64,000 bases of DNA from Sulfuricella sp. (GTDB taxonomy: Bacteria > Pseudomonadota > Gammaproteobacteria > Burkholderiales > Sulfuricellaceae). A program made the position numbers and the translations under genes. This document shows, piece after piece, positions 49,355-57,253 of the stretch (position 1 is the stretch's first letter; the number at the start of each line of letters is the position of its first letter). The stretch lies in assembly GCA_041651995.1 (NCBI GenBank), contig JBAZID010000002.1, forward strand, positions 248,001 through 312,000. Direction: 5' to 3'. Below the pieces are notes generated by a model. The model was not told the DNA's origin. It saw only the letters and a list, made by a program, of their open reading frames with translations, and did not search any database.

Positions 49355-50236
49355 TTATTTGGTCAGCCGGTCCAGTGCCTCGCGGTATTTCTCACCGGTT
49401 CTGGCAGCGACTTCGGCAGGCAGCGCAGGCGCCGGGGGTTTCTTGTTCCAGCCGATGGATTCGAGCCAGTCGCGGACGTACTGCTTGTCGAAACTGGGAG
49501 GGTTGGAGCCGGGCTGGTATTGATCTGCCGGCCAGAAGCGCGAGGAATCAGGGGTCAGGGCTTCATCGATGATATACAGCGTGCCGGCCTCATCCAGGCC
49601 GAATTCGAATTTGGTGTCGGCGATGATGATTCCCTTGGTGGCCGCGTACTCGGCCGCTTCCCGGTACAGCGAGATGGCGACATCCTGAACTTTTGCCGCG
49701 AGAGCCTTGCCGAGCAGCTCCTCTGCCTTGTCGAAACTGATGTTTTCATCATGGGCGCCAATTTCGGCCTTGGTGGACGGGGTGAAAAGCGGCTGAGGCA
49801 GTTTGTCCGCTTCGCGCAATCCGGCTGGCAGGGGAATGCTGCACACGCTCTGGCTCTTCTGGTATTCCTTCCAGCCTGAGCCCACCAGGTAGCCGCGTAC
49901 GATGGCCTCAATGGGTAAGGGCTTGAGTCTTTTTACTACCAGGGCACGCCCGGCAACCTGATTTTTTTCATCCTCCGCGACCACGGATTCCGCAGACACG
50001 CCCGTGAGCTGGTTGGGGACAATGTGTTTGAGTTTTTCGAACCAGAAGTTGGAAACGGATGTCAGAACCTCTCCCTTGCCGGGAATGGGCGTGGGCAGTA
50101 CGACGTCGAAGGCGGACAGGCGGTCGGTGGTGACGATCAGGAGTTTCTCGCCATCCACTTCGTAGATGTCGCGCACCTTGCCGCGATTGAGCAGCTTGAG
50201 GCTCTTGATGTCGGTCTGGAACAGGGCATCGCTCAT
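49355..50236 (-). CDS. purC: SAICAR synthase PurC
   Basis: PurC joins CAIR and aspartate with ATP to form SAICAR, the step after PurE. The 293-residue protein is of the longer class, with GKVRDIYEVDGEKLLIVTTDRLSAFD, VRGYLVGSGWKEY, DTKFEFGLDEAGTLYIIDEALTPDSSRFW and DKQYVRDWL. It precedes purE in the same unit. Confidence 0.97.
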   Translation of the reverse strand: MSDALFQTDIKSLKLLNRGKVRDIYEVDGEKLLIVTTDRLSAFDVVLPTPIPGKGEVLTSVSNFWFEKLKHIVPNQLTGVSAESVVAEDEKNQVAGRALVVKRLKPLPIEAIVRGYLVGSGWKEYQKSQSVCSIPLPAGLREADKLPQPLFTPSTKAEIGAHDENISFDKAEELLGKALAAKVQDVAISLYREAAEYAATKGIIIADTKFEFGLDEAGTLYIIDEALTPDSSRFWPADQYQPGSNPPSFDKQYVRDWLESIGWNKKPPAPALPAEVAARTGEKYREALDRLTK

Positions 50237-50321
50237 GGAAAATCCTAAAAAAATGTAAAAATCGCAAGCCCGGATTTTACCCCGGAATGGCGGAGCCTGA
50301 AACGCAACTTGTCATCCCCTG

Positions 50322-51032
50322 TTATCTTCTCAGATATGCTTGCCGCAAAATCTCGGGGAAGCGTTCGATCGCGTAGCGCAGCATGGTGCGTGGCATGGCT
50401 CGGCCATGCTGATCCAGAAAAGCTTCCAGCCGTTTCTGATCGCGCTTGCCCGCTTCTCTCAGCATCCAGCCGCAGGCCTTGTGCATCAGGTCTTCACGGT
50501 CGTTGAGCAGGTGTTCGGCAAGCCGCAGAGTGTCGTCCAAATCACCGTTGCGGATGAAGTGCAGGGTCGCCACCATGGCAATGCGCCGTTCCCACAATCC
50601 GGGCGAGCGCGCCAGTTGATACAGCGGCGCACGCTCCTGACCGGCCAGATAGGCGCCAACCACGTGCGGCGCGGAAATATCAACCAGATCCCAGTTGTTG
50701 ATCCACTGAGTGTTGGCGAGATAGGCCTGGTAGGCGCGCTGACGCTCATGGATGTCGCCCTCGGCAAAATAACGCATCAGAAAAAGCAGCGCCAGCAGAC
50801 GCTCTTCGTGAAAGCGGGAGTGGAGCAGGTCGATGGCGGTTTGAAGTTCAACCTGCGGGAAATCCTTGGCTACGGCGCGGACCGCCGGCACCTTGATGCC
50901 GAGAAACACATCCCCCTCGCCGTACTGGCCCGGCCCGGTCTTGAAAAACCCCTGCATGACACGAGCGGTTTCCGGGCTGGCGAGGCTGCGCAGCCGGGAC
51001 TGGATTTCGGGCAGAAGTGTGGAGTGCTTCAT
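50322..51032 (-). CDS. AlkD-like DNA alkylation repair protein
   Basis: This 236-residue all-helical HEAT-repeat protein matches the DNA alkylation repair/AlkD family, glycosylases that remove bulky or cationic alkylated bases. Segments such as FFKTGPGQYGEGDVFLGIKVPAVRAVAK, NNWDLVDISAPHVVGAYL and CGWMLREAGKRD are typical. It stands 33 bases from the YhcH-like gene upstream; ogt at 39.8 kb is a second alkylation repair gene. Confidence 0.92.
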   Translation of the reverse strand: MKHSTLLPEIQSRLRSLASPETARVMQGFFKTGPGQYGEGDVFLGIKVPAVRAVAKDFPQVELQTAIDLLHSRFHEERLLALLFLMRYFAEGDIHERQRAYQAYLANTQWINNWDLVDISAPHVVGAYLAGQERAPLYQLARSPGLWERRIAMVATLHFIRNGDLDDTLRLAEHLLNDREDLMHKACGWMLREAGKRDQKRLEAFLDQHGRAMPRTMLRYAIERFPEILRQAYLRR

Positions 51033-51063
51033 GCGATGAGCTTCAACAACCCATACCGCTACA

Positions 51064-51513
51064 TCACGCTACTGCAATCTTGAGAATGACCTTGCGAATC
51101 TCATCTGTGCTGACCAGCGGCGCGTGCGCATCTTGTGGAAAAAAGAGGCAGAAAGCGCCGGGCGGCGTGGCAATCCAGCTAGCCGGAGCGTCGCGGAAGA
51201 ACTGGATATCCCTTTCGCTGCTGTAGCCGGAAACCGGGTCATGGCAGTCGCATAGCGGCTTCCAGCCCATTTCATCCGTGCCTTCCAGCACCAGCTGGAT
51301 ATCGATGTATTTGCGGTGGCACTCCAGTTTTGCCTTCTCGCGACTGCGGCCGGCAGAGCTTTCCACAATCGCGAAGAGATCTTCACCCTGGATGGGATAG
51401 CGCCCCGGTTCCAGCGCTTTCAGATCGGTATTGCGCAGGAACTCGAAGGCAAGCGGAAACAGGGCATGCAGGGTGACGTAGCGGTCAGCATTGGCGAGGG
51501 TGTCGAATATCAT
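51064..51513 (-). CDS. YhcH/YjgK/YiaL family protein
   Basis: This 149-residue cupin-like protein of the YhcH/YiaL (DUF386) family begins MIFDTLANADRYVTLH and has the conserved LECHRKYIDIQLVLEGTDEMGW and FPQDAHAPLV segments with metal-binding residues. Family members take part in sialic acid or sugar-acid metabolism, but no sugar genes are near. Its start is 12 bases from the cbbO end, so it may be read from the cbb transcript. Confidence 0.88.
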   Translation of the reverse strand: MIFDTLANADRYVTLHALFPLAFEFLRNTDLKALEPGRYPIQGEDLFAIVESSAGRSREKAKLECHRKYIDIQLVLEGTDEMGWKPLCDCHDPVSGYSSERDIQFFRDAPASWIATPPGAFCLFFPQDAHAPLVSTDEIRKVILKIAVA

Positions 51514-51525
51514 GGTGTTGTGCGC

Positions 51526-53793
51526 CTATTTTGTCAGTGCCATGAAGAGCTCCGGCAGGCGTTCCGGCAGGCGCTGGATGTTGTCCACCACGGTGTACTG
51601 TTTGCCAAAAATATCGCTGACGTATTCGTCCGCCTTGGGGTCAAGGTTGATGCAGTAGGCGTAAATACCCTTGGTATCCAGTTCCTTCACGGCTTGCCGT
51701 GCGTCTTCGATGAGCACGCGCTCGTCCTTGGTGTCCACGTCGGCGGGCTGGCCGTCGGTAAGGATGAGCATGAGTTTTTTCTCGGCCTTCTGGTTTTCCA
51801 GGTAGTGCGCGGCGTGGCGCATGGCCGCGCCCATGCGGGTGGAGTACTGCGCGGTCATCTCCGCCAGGCGTGCCTTTACATCGTCATCCCACTTTTCGCT
51901 GTAGCCCTTGACGTGCAGGTAGCGCACGTCGTGGCGGGTGTTGGAGTGGAAGCCGCCGATCGCGAAGGGGTCGCCCAGTTTGTCGATTGCCCAGGCCAGC
52001 AGTGAGACCGCTTCCTGACTGAGTTCGAGAATGGTTTGCCCGGTGCCTTCCACTTTTTCGTTGAGAGATTCGGACAGATCGAGCAGCAGCATTACGGCGA
52101 TGTCGCGACCGCTGGTCTTGTGGCTCATGTTGATGCGCGGGTCGGGGCTGGCCCCGCTCTTGAAGTCGATCAGGGAGCGCAGGGCGATGTCCAGATCCAG
52201 TTCACTGCCTTCTTCCTGGTAGCGGATACGTACTTTTTCCTGCGGTTTGAGCAGGTCCAGCATGCGTTTCAGGCGCTTGGCCAGGGCGGCGTTCTTGGCC
52301 AGCAGCTTGTCGATATCGGCCGCATTGCCCTTGGGATGCAACGCTTCGTACACGCTTACCCAGTCCGGACGGAAGGTCTGGCTGAGATAGTCCCACTCGG
52401 GATAGTGGCGTGGCGGCAAGCCCTTGATCTCTTCGCTTTCATCAACCTTGCGCTGCTGGTCGAAAGCTTCTTCTTCGTCGCCTTCCTCGATGAATTTCCA
52501 CATCTGGCGATTGTCGTCGCGATAGCTGACTTCGGTGTCCTTGAAGTGAATCTTGGGCAACTGGTCGCTCTGTCGCCGCGCCTTGGCGCCAAAAGAAACG
52601 GCCAGGTCGGCCATATCCTGGGTGCTGGAATTTCCAGCTTGCATCAGGGCATGAAAGCGCTGGGCAAAGTCGATAATCAGCGGGTCCTGGTATGGATGCT
52701 TGGGGTCGAGGATGGCGCGCGACAGCATGGCCAGGCGATGGCGTATCGCGGATTCCTTCTCCGGGTCGCAGGCGTCTTCCGCCGGAATGGGGTGCAGCCC
52801 CATGAAAATGCGGTGCAGCCCCGGGTATTCCTGCATGGCGAGGTACTCTACGCGGGAGTCCTCGAGAAACTCGATCGACATGCGCTGGAAGGGGCTGAAA
52901 TTGTCGGCAAAAATGGCGGTCGTCCAGCGCTTGTGGCCAATGATATGGGCCAGGGTGGCGCGGTAGCGGTCAATCCCGGCAATGCCGTTCAGGTCATCAT
53001 GCACATCCGGCAGGCGGATGCCCAGCTTGTCGTAGTAGGGGATGGGCTTGCGCAGTTCGTCGAAACCCAGGGAGTAGGGAATCAGGTAGTCGTGGTGCTC
53101 CCACAGCCCGCGCAGATAGAGGTCCAGCTTGCGCTCGTGGTCCACCAGCAGGGTGCCATGGCGCTCGCGCTGCATGACGGCTTTGCTGTCCGCCGATTGC
53201 AGGCTGAAGTAATCGATCTGGCGCTCAGGATGGTCGCCGTAATTGCGTATGCCATATTCGACCCAGTTTTTCAGCCCCTGCAGGGAAATCTGGCTAAGCA
53301 GGTAGGGCAGCTGGGCGTAAAGCTCGGGCAAGCCGGGGCTGGGGAAGGTGGTGTGGATGCCGTGAATCGACCCGGTGGTGCGATTCATGAAATTCAGCGC
53401 CAGGTCCATGTAATCCTGCATCTGTTCCTGCGAATGCAGCCTCCGCGCTGCCGCCGCCAGTGTTTGCAGGAACGGCACAATCGCCTTGCCATTGGGCGAC
53501 TTGTACATCTTGCGGATGAATTCCATGACGGCAGGCAAGGCAGGTTCGCCCAGTTTTTTTGCAACCGAGGGCCATTCTTCGAGAAAAATCAGCACCGGCT
53601 CAACGCCGCGCCCCATCCTGCACAGGAAGCCGGCCGCCTCCAGATAGGCGGTGATGCCATCCCCGGATAACATGGAGAGGGCTTCCGCCATGCAATCGTC
53701 GAAGACATCCTTGACCTGGGGGAAGCCGCAGTTGAGCTGCTCGCGGTAGCCCTTCATCAGGGGGTGTTCGTACTCGGTATTTACTTCAGCCAT
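51526..53793 (-). CDS. cbbO: RuBisCO activation protein CbbO
   Basis: CbbO works with the AAA+ ATPase CbbQ to remove inhibitory sugar phosphates from RuBisCO. The 755-residue protein ends in a von Willebrand A domain with the MIDAS motif DLSES (572-576), TDGQPAD and a threonine-containing MGAAMRH stretch. The ATG at 53793 follows AGGA; a longer start would add seven unmatched residues. NorD is the nearest relative, but the RuBisCO neighbours settle the name. A hairpin repeat separates it from cbbQ. Confidence 0.94.
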   Translation of the reverse strand: MAEVNTEYEHPLMKGYREQLNCGFPQVKDVFDDCMAEALSMLSGDGITAYLEAAGFLCRMGRGVEPVLIFLEEWPSVAKKLGEPALPAVMEFIRKMYKSPNGKAIVPFLQTLAAAARRLHSQEQMQDYMDLALNFMNRTTGSIHGIHTTFPSPGLPELYAQLPYLLSQISLQGLKNWVEYGIRNYGDHPERQIDYFSLQSADSKAVMQRERHGTLLVDHERKLDLYLRGLWEHHDYLIPYSLGFDELRKPIPYYDKLGIRLPDVHDDLNGIAGIDRYRATLAHIIGHKRWTTAIFADNFSPFQRMSIEFLEDSRVEYLAMQEYPGLHRIFMGLHPIPAEDACDPEKESAIRHRLAMLSRAILDPKHPYQDPLIIDFAQRFHALMQAGNSSTQDMADLAVSFGAKARRQSDQLPKIHFKDTEVSYRDDNRQMWKFIEEGDEEEAFDQQRKVDESEEIKGLPPRHYPEWDYLSQTFRPDWVSVYEALHPKGNAADIDKLLAKNAALAKRLKRMLDLLKPQEKVRIRYQEEGSELDLDIALRSLIDFKSGASPDPRINMSHKTSGRDIAVMLLLDLSESLNEKVEGTGQTILELSQEAVSLLAWAIDKLGDPFAIGGFHSNTRHDVRYLHVKGYSEKWDDDVKARLAEMTAQYSTRMGAAMRHAAHYLENQKAEKKLMLILTDGQPADVDTKDERVLIEDARQAVKELDTKGIYAYCINLDPKADEYVSDIFGKQYTVVDNIQRLPERLPELFMALTK

Positions 53794-53817
53794 TTTCAAT
53801 CCTGAAACATCCATTGA

Positions 53818-53890
53818 TTAACCACGGGGAGCACGGGGTACACGGGGAAATAGAGTTAGGCCCCGTGCTCCCCGTGAGCCCCGTGGTTAA
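53818..53890. repeat. inverted repeat, TTAACCACGG hairpin family, copy 3
   Basis: Arms 53818-53848 and 53860-53890 are near-perfect reverse complements with a loop of about 11 bases. Each holds TTAACCACGGGG and then CACGGGG units at 9-base spacing, with only the dinucleotide between units varying. It lies between cbbQ and cbbO. It is the most compact of the three copies and could form a very stable stem. Confidence 0.85.
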
Positions 53891-53901
53891 TTCGTTTTTA
53901 A

Positions 53902-54705
53902 TCAGGCAAAGGTTGCGTCGATGGCATGATCCAGCGTGTCGCGGATATCCGCATCGTCGGTGATCGGCCGCACCAGGGCCATGCGGCAGGCATCGCGCGG
54001 CTCCACGCCGCCCTTGATGAGGGTGGCGGCGTAAACCAGCAGGCGGGTTGAAATGCCTTCATCCAGGCCGTGGCCCTTGAGGTGGCGGGCGTTGGCGCCG
54101 ATCTTCACCAGTTTTGCCGCAGTTTCCTCGTTAATGCCGGTTTCCCTGGCCACGATGCTGGTTTCCAGCTTGGCGTCGGGGTAATCGAAATCGAAGGCGG
54201 TGAAACGCTGCTTGGTGGATTGCTTGAGATCCTTCATTAGGCTCTGGTAGCCGGGGTTGTAGGAAATCACCAGCTGGAAGTCGGGGTGCGCATCAAGCAG
54301 CTCGCCCTTCTTGTCCAGCGGCAGGGTGCGGCGATGGTCGGTCAGCGGGTGGATTACCACGGTGGTGTCCTGGCGCGCTTCGACGATTTCGTCCAGATAA
54401 CAGATGGCGCCGATGCGTGCTGCCGTGGTCAGCGGGCCGTCCAGCCAGCGCGTGCCGTTGGCGTCGAGCAGGTAGCGGCCCACCAGGTCGGAGGCCGTCA
54501 TGTCTTCATTGCAGGCCACGGTAATCAGCGGTTTGCCGAGTTTCCATGCCATGTATTCGACGAAGCGGGACTTGCCGCAGCCGGTCGGGCCTTTGACCAT
54601 TACCGGCAGGCGTGCGTTATAGGCGGCTTCATAGAGTGCGACTTCATTGGTTTGCTGCTGATAGAACGGCTCTTGGTGGATCTTGTATTGGTCTTTGGCA
54701 GTCAT
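53902..54705 (-). CDS. cbbQ: RuBisCO activation ATPase CbbQ
   Basis: CbbQ is a MoxR-type AAA+ ATPase that forms hexamers and remodels RuBisCO with CbbO. The 267-residue protein has Walker A GPTGCGKS (39-46), Walker B GAICYLDEIVEA, and sensor VISYNPGYQSL. NorQ is the close relative. The gene follows cbbM after a terminator-like hairpin. Confidence 0.96.
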   Translation of the reverse strand: MTAKDQYKIHQEPFYQQQTNEVALYEAAYNARLPVMVKGPTGCGKSRFVEYMAWKLGKPLITVACNEDMTASDLVGRYLLDANGTRWLDGPLTTAARIGAICYLDEIVEARQDTTVVIHPLTDHRRTLPLDKKGELLDAHPDFQLVISYNPGYQSLMKDLKQSTKQRFTAFDFDYPDAKLETSIVARETGINEETAAKLVKIGANARHLKGHGLDEGISTRLLVYAATLIKGGVEPRDACRMALVRPITDDADIRDTLDHAIDATFA

Positions 54706-54741
54706 TGCAATATCCGATCAAATAAGTCAGGTTACAGAGCC

Positions 54742-54771
54742 AAAAAAACCCCGCCGGGGCGGGGATTTTTT
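54742..54771 (-). terminator. terminator-like hairpin between cbbM and cbbQ
   Basis: In the minus direction AAAAAATCCCCG pairs with CGGGGTTTTTTT around a GC loop, 12 bases past the cbbM stop. It should let most transcripts end after cbbM, so that cbbQO is made in smaller amount. Confidence 0.8.
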
Positions 54772-54783
54772 GTCAGGCGTTGC

Positions 54784-56163
54784 TTACTTGTGCACGCCCA
54801 GCTTTTCACGCCAGCCTGGGAAGATCTTGTCTGCATCGCCAGGGAAGGACTCGAATGCGCGGGCGAATTCCTTGTGCTCTTTCGCGAATTCGATCGGATC
54901 GGCACCGGCTTTCCAGCACTCGTAGGACTGACGCAGGGAGATCGCGCCTGCCGCTGGGCTGTCGATGTGGCCATAGGAGCCGCCGCCGGAGGTATTGATC
55001 ACGTTGCCGTGGCCCAGGTTCTCGAAGAAGCCCGGCAGGCGCAGCGCGTTCATGCCGCCGGAGATGATCGGGGTGGTGGGCTTCATGCCGTGCCATTCCT
55101 GATGATAGAAAGGACCATCAGCAGAATCGCGCTCGATCATGTAGGCGATGTTTCGGTCGTCACGGCCACCTTCCATCTTGCCGTAGCCCATGGTGCCGAC
55201 GTGGATGCCGGAAGCACCTTGCAGACGGGACATCTTGGCCAGCACGAAGGCAGTGTAACCACGCTTGGCGCTTGGGGAAGTCACTGCGCCGTGACCGGCA
55301 CGGTGATAGTGCAGGTACTGCTGCGGGTATTGACGGCGAGCGGTGGTGATCATGCCGGGGCCGCCGACATAACCGTCTACCAGGAAAGCCACCTTGTTTG
55401 CATCCGGGCCAAAGGTTTCCAGAATGTAATCAGCACGAGCCAGCATTTCGTAGTGGTCGTCAGCGGTGATGTTGGCGGAGAACAGCTTGGCCTGGCCGGT
55501 TTCGTCCATGGCGCGCTTCATTGCATCGTAGACCAGCGGGATGACTTTCTTGGTTGGGCAGAAAGTCTGATTGCCTTGCGGCTCGTCGTTCTTGATGAAA
55601 TCGCCACCCAGCCAGAACTGATATGCGGCCTTGGCGAACGGCTCGGGACGCAGACCCAGCTTGGGCTTGATGATGGTGCCGGCGATGTAACCGCCATTGA
55701 CGCGGGGGCGGCCCAGAATGTCCCACATATCGGTGATGTCTTTGGATGGGCCGTCGAACAGGCGCAGCATGGACCAAGGCACGTAGAAATCCTGCATTTG
55801 CAGGTTTTTCACGTCGCCCATGCCCTGGTTGTTACCAATTGCCAGGGTCAGGAACGATACGATCATGGCGCGACCGTCGGTCACGTTGCGGTCGAACAGG
55901 TCGTTCGGGTAGGCCACCTTCATGATGCCTTTGGCTTCATCGATGAAGTACACCAGCGCGTCCACACCCTTGGTGAAGTCATCGGTGGTGGAAACTTCAA
56001 CGTTGGTACCAGTCGATGATTCGGCTGCAATGTGCGCGGCCACTTCCAGATAACCATAACCAGCAGCTGGTTCCATGGTGTAAGCGACGAGGATATGACC
56101 GTCACCCTTGATCAGGTCTTCTTCTTTCAGGCTAAGGTCGGCGTAACGTGCGGATTGATCCAT
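54784..56163 (-). CDS. cbbM: form II ribulose-1,5-bisphosphate carboxylase CbbM
   Basis: CbbM fixes CO2 in the Calvin cycle. The 459-residue protein is a form II large subunit with no small subunit gene. Its numbering matches the Rhodospirillum enzyme: Lys166 in TIIKPKLGLRP, the carbamylated Lys191 with Asp193 and Glu194 in GGDFIKNDEP, and the loop-6 Lys329 in HVGTMGYGKMEGG. Form II enzymes suit high CO2 and low O2. It is divergent from cbbR across 148 bases. Confidence 0.98.
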   Translation of the reverse strand: MDQSARYADLSLKEEDLIKGDGHILVAYTMEPAAGYGYLEVAAHIAAESSTGTNVEVSTTDDFTKGVDALVYFIDEAKGIMKVAYPNDLFDRNVTDGRAMIVSFLTLAIGNNQGMGDVKNLQMQDFYVPWSMLRLFDGPSKDITDMWDILGRPRVNGGYIAGTIIKPKLGLRPEPFAKAAYQFWLGGDFIKNDEPQGNQTFCPTKKVIPLVYDAMKRAMDETGQAKLFSANITADDHYEMLARADYILETFGPDANKVAFLVDGYVGGPGMITTARRQYPQQYLHYHRAGHGAVTSPSAKRGYTAFVLAKMSRLQGASGIHVGTMGYGKMEGGRDDRNIAYMIERDSADGPFYHQEWHGMKPTTPIISGGMNALRLPGFFENLGHGNVINTSGGGSYGHIDSPAAGAISLRQSYECWKAGADPIEFAKEHKEFARAFESFPGDADKIFPGWREKLGVHK

Positions 56164-56247
56164 TGCTTTCTCCTGTGGTTATAAATGTATTCCCGGGGGA
56201 ATGGTTCTGATGCGATGGAAAGAACTATACGCATCAATTTGTATAAG

Positions 56248-56291
56248 AAACATTAAATTGTTATGATCATTACCATAAGCTAAAGCTTATG
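56248..56291. promoter_or_regulatory. palindromes between cbbM and cbbR, likely CbbR sites
   Basis: Two overlapping inverted repeats lie here: TTATGATCATTACCATAA (56261-56278) and CATAAGCTAAAGCTTATG (56274-56291). A weaker AACA/TGTT pair is at 56248-56261. LysR regulators of cbb operons bind such AT-rich palindromes in the divergent region. The nearest repeat ends 20 bases before the cbbR start. Confidence 0.6.
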
Positions 56292-56311
56292 CATTTAAAG
56301 ACTGGAGCTTC

Positions 56312-57253
56312 ATGTTACACCTGACCCTGCGCCAATTGAAAGTATTCGAATTCGTGGCCAAAAACCGAAGTTTCTCGCGTGCTGCGGAGGCTCTTCATTT
56401 AAGCCAGCCAGCCGTGTCGATGCAGGTCAGACAGCTGGAGGAAAGTGTCGGGCTGCCTTTGTTCGAGCAAATGGGGAAAAAGATCTTTCTCACCGAGGCC
56501 GGTCAGGAAATGTTTCATTGCAGCCGGGTGATTGCCGGGCAGCTGGAGGAAATGGAAGGGGTGCTGGGGCGCATGAAGGGGCTGGATCAGGGGCGCCTGA
56601 AAATCACCGTGGTGAGTACCGCCAATTATTTCGCGCCGCAATTGCTGGCAAGTTTCTGCCAGCGCCATAGCGGAGTGACGGTCAGCCTGGATGTCACCAA
56701 CCGCGAAGTGCTGTTGCAGCAACTGGCCAACAACGAGACGGATATGGCGATCATGGGCCAGCCGCCGGATGGCCAGGACCTCGGCACCGAATCCTTCATG
56801 GAAAATCCGCTGGTGGTGATTGCTTCGCCCGGCCACGCACTGGCGGGTAAAAAAGGCATACCGGTAAAACAGTTGGCGGGGGAAACATTTCTCGTGCGCG
56901 AAGCCGGTTCAGGTACGCGCAGCGCGATGGAGCGCATTTTTCAAGAGCATGGCATCGCCCTCAATGCAGGCATGGTGATGAGCACCAACGAAGCCATCAA
57001 GCAGGCGGTGCAGGCGGGGATGGGGCTGGGAATCGTCTCTCTGCATACCGTGGCACTGGAGCTGGAGACCGGGAGGCTGGCCATACTCGATGTGGAGTCG
57101 TTTCCCATTCTGCGCCACTGGTTTGTGGTGCATCGCCAGAACAAGCGTCTTTCTCCGGTGGCGGCGGGATTCAAGGCCTTCCTGTTGCAGGAAGCGGCAG
57201 CGCTGATGGCCAGGAATCAGGCTTCGCCGCTGTCTTCCATGCCCAGCTCCTGA
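56312..57253 (+). CDS. cbbR: LysR-type regulator CbbR
   Basis: CbbR activates cbb operons in response to metabolites. The 313-residue protein has an N-terminal winged helix (RQLKVFEFVAKNRSFSRAAEALHLSQPAVSMQVRQLE) and a substrate-binding-like domain (about 90-295). Divergence from cbbM supports the name. Its last 37 bases are also the antisense of the end of ntrC. Confidence 0.94.
   Translation: MLHLTLRQLKVFEFVAKNRSFSRAAEALHLSQPAVSMQVRQLEESVGLPLFEQMGKKIFLTEAGQEMFHCSRVIAGQLEEMEGVLGRMKGLDQGRLKITVVSTANYFAPQLLASFCQRHSGVTVSLDVTNREVLLQQLANNETDMAIMGQPPDGQDLGTESFMENPLVVIASPGHALAGKKGIPVKQLAGETFLVREAGSGTRSAMERIFQEHGIALNAGMVMSTNEAIKQAVQAGMGLGIVSLHTVALELETGRLAILDVESFPILRHWFVVHRQNKRLSPVAAGFKAFLLQEAAALMARNQASPLSSMPSS

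Noticed and set aside
52036..53670. 544-residue open frame on the plus strand opposite cbbO
   Set aside because: No domain or start signal; cbbO on the other strand is well supported by its VWA domain and context.
54286..56019. 577-residue open frame on the plus strand opposite cbbQ and cbbM
   Set aside because: It spans two well-supported genes and the terminator between them. RuBisCO residues are complete on the minus strand, so this is a codon-usage shadow.
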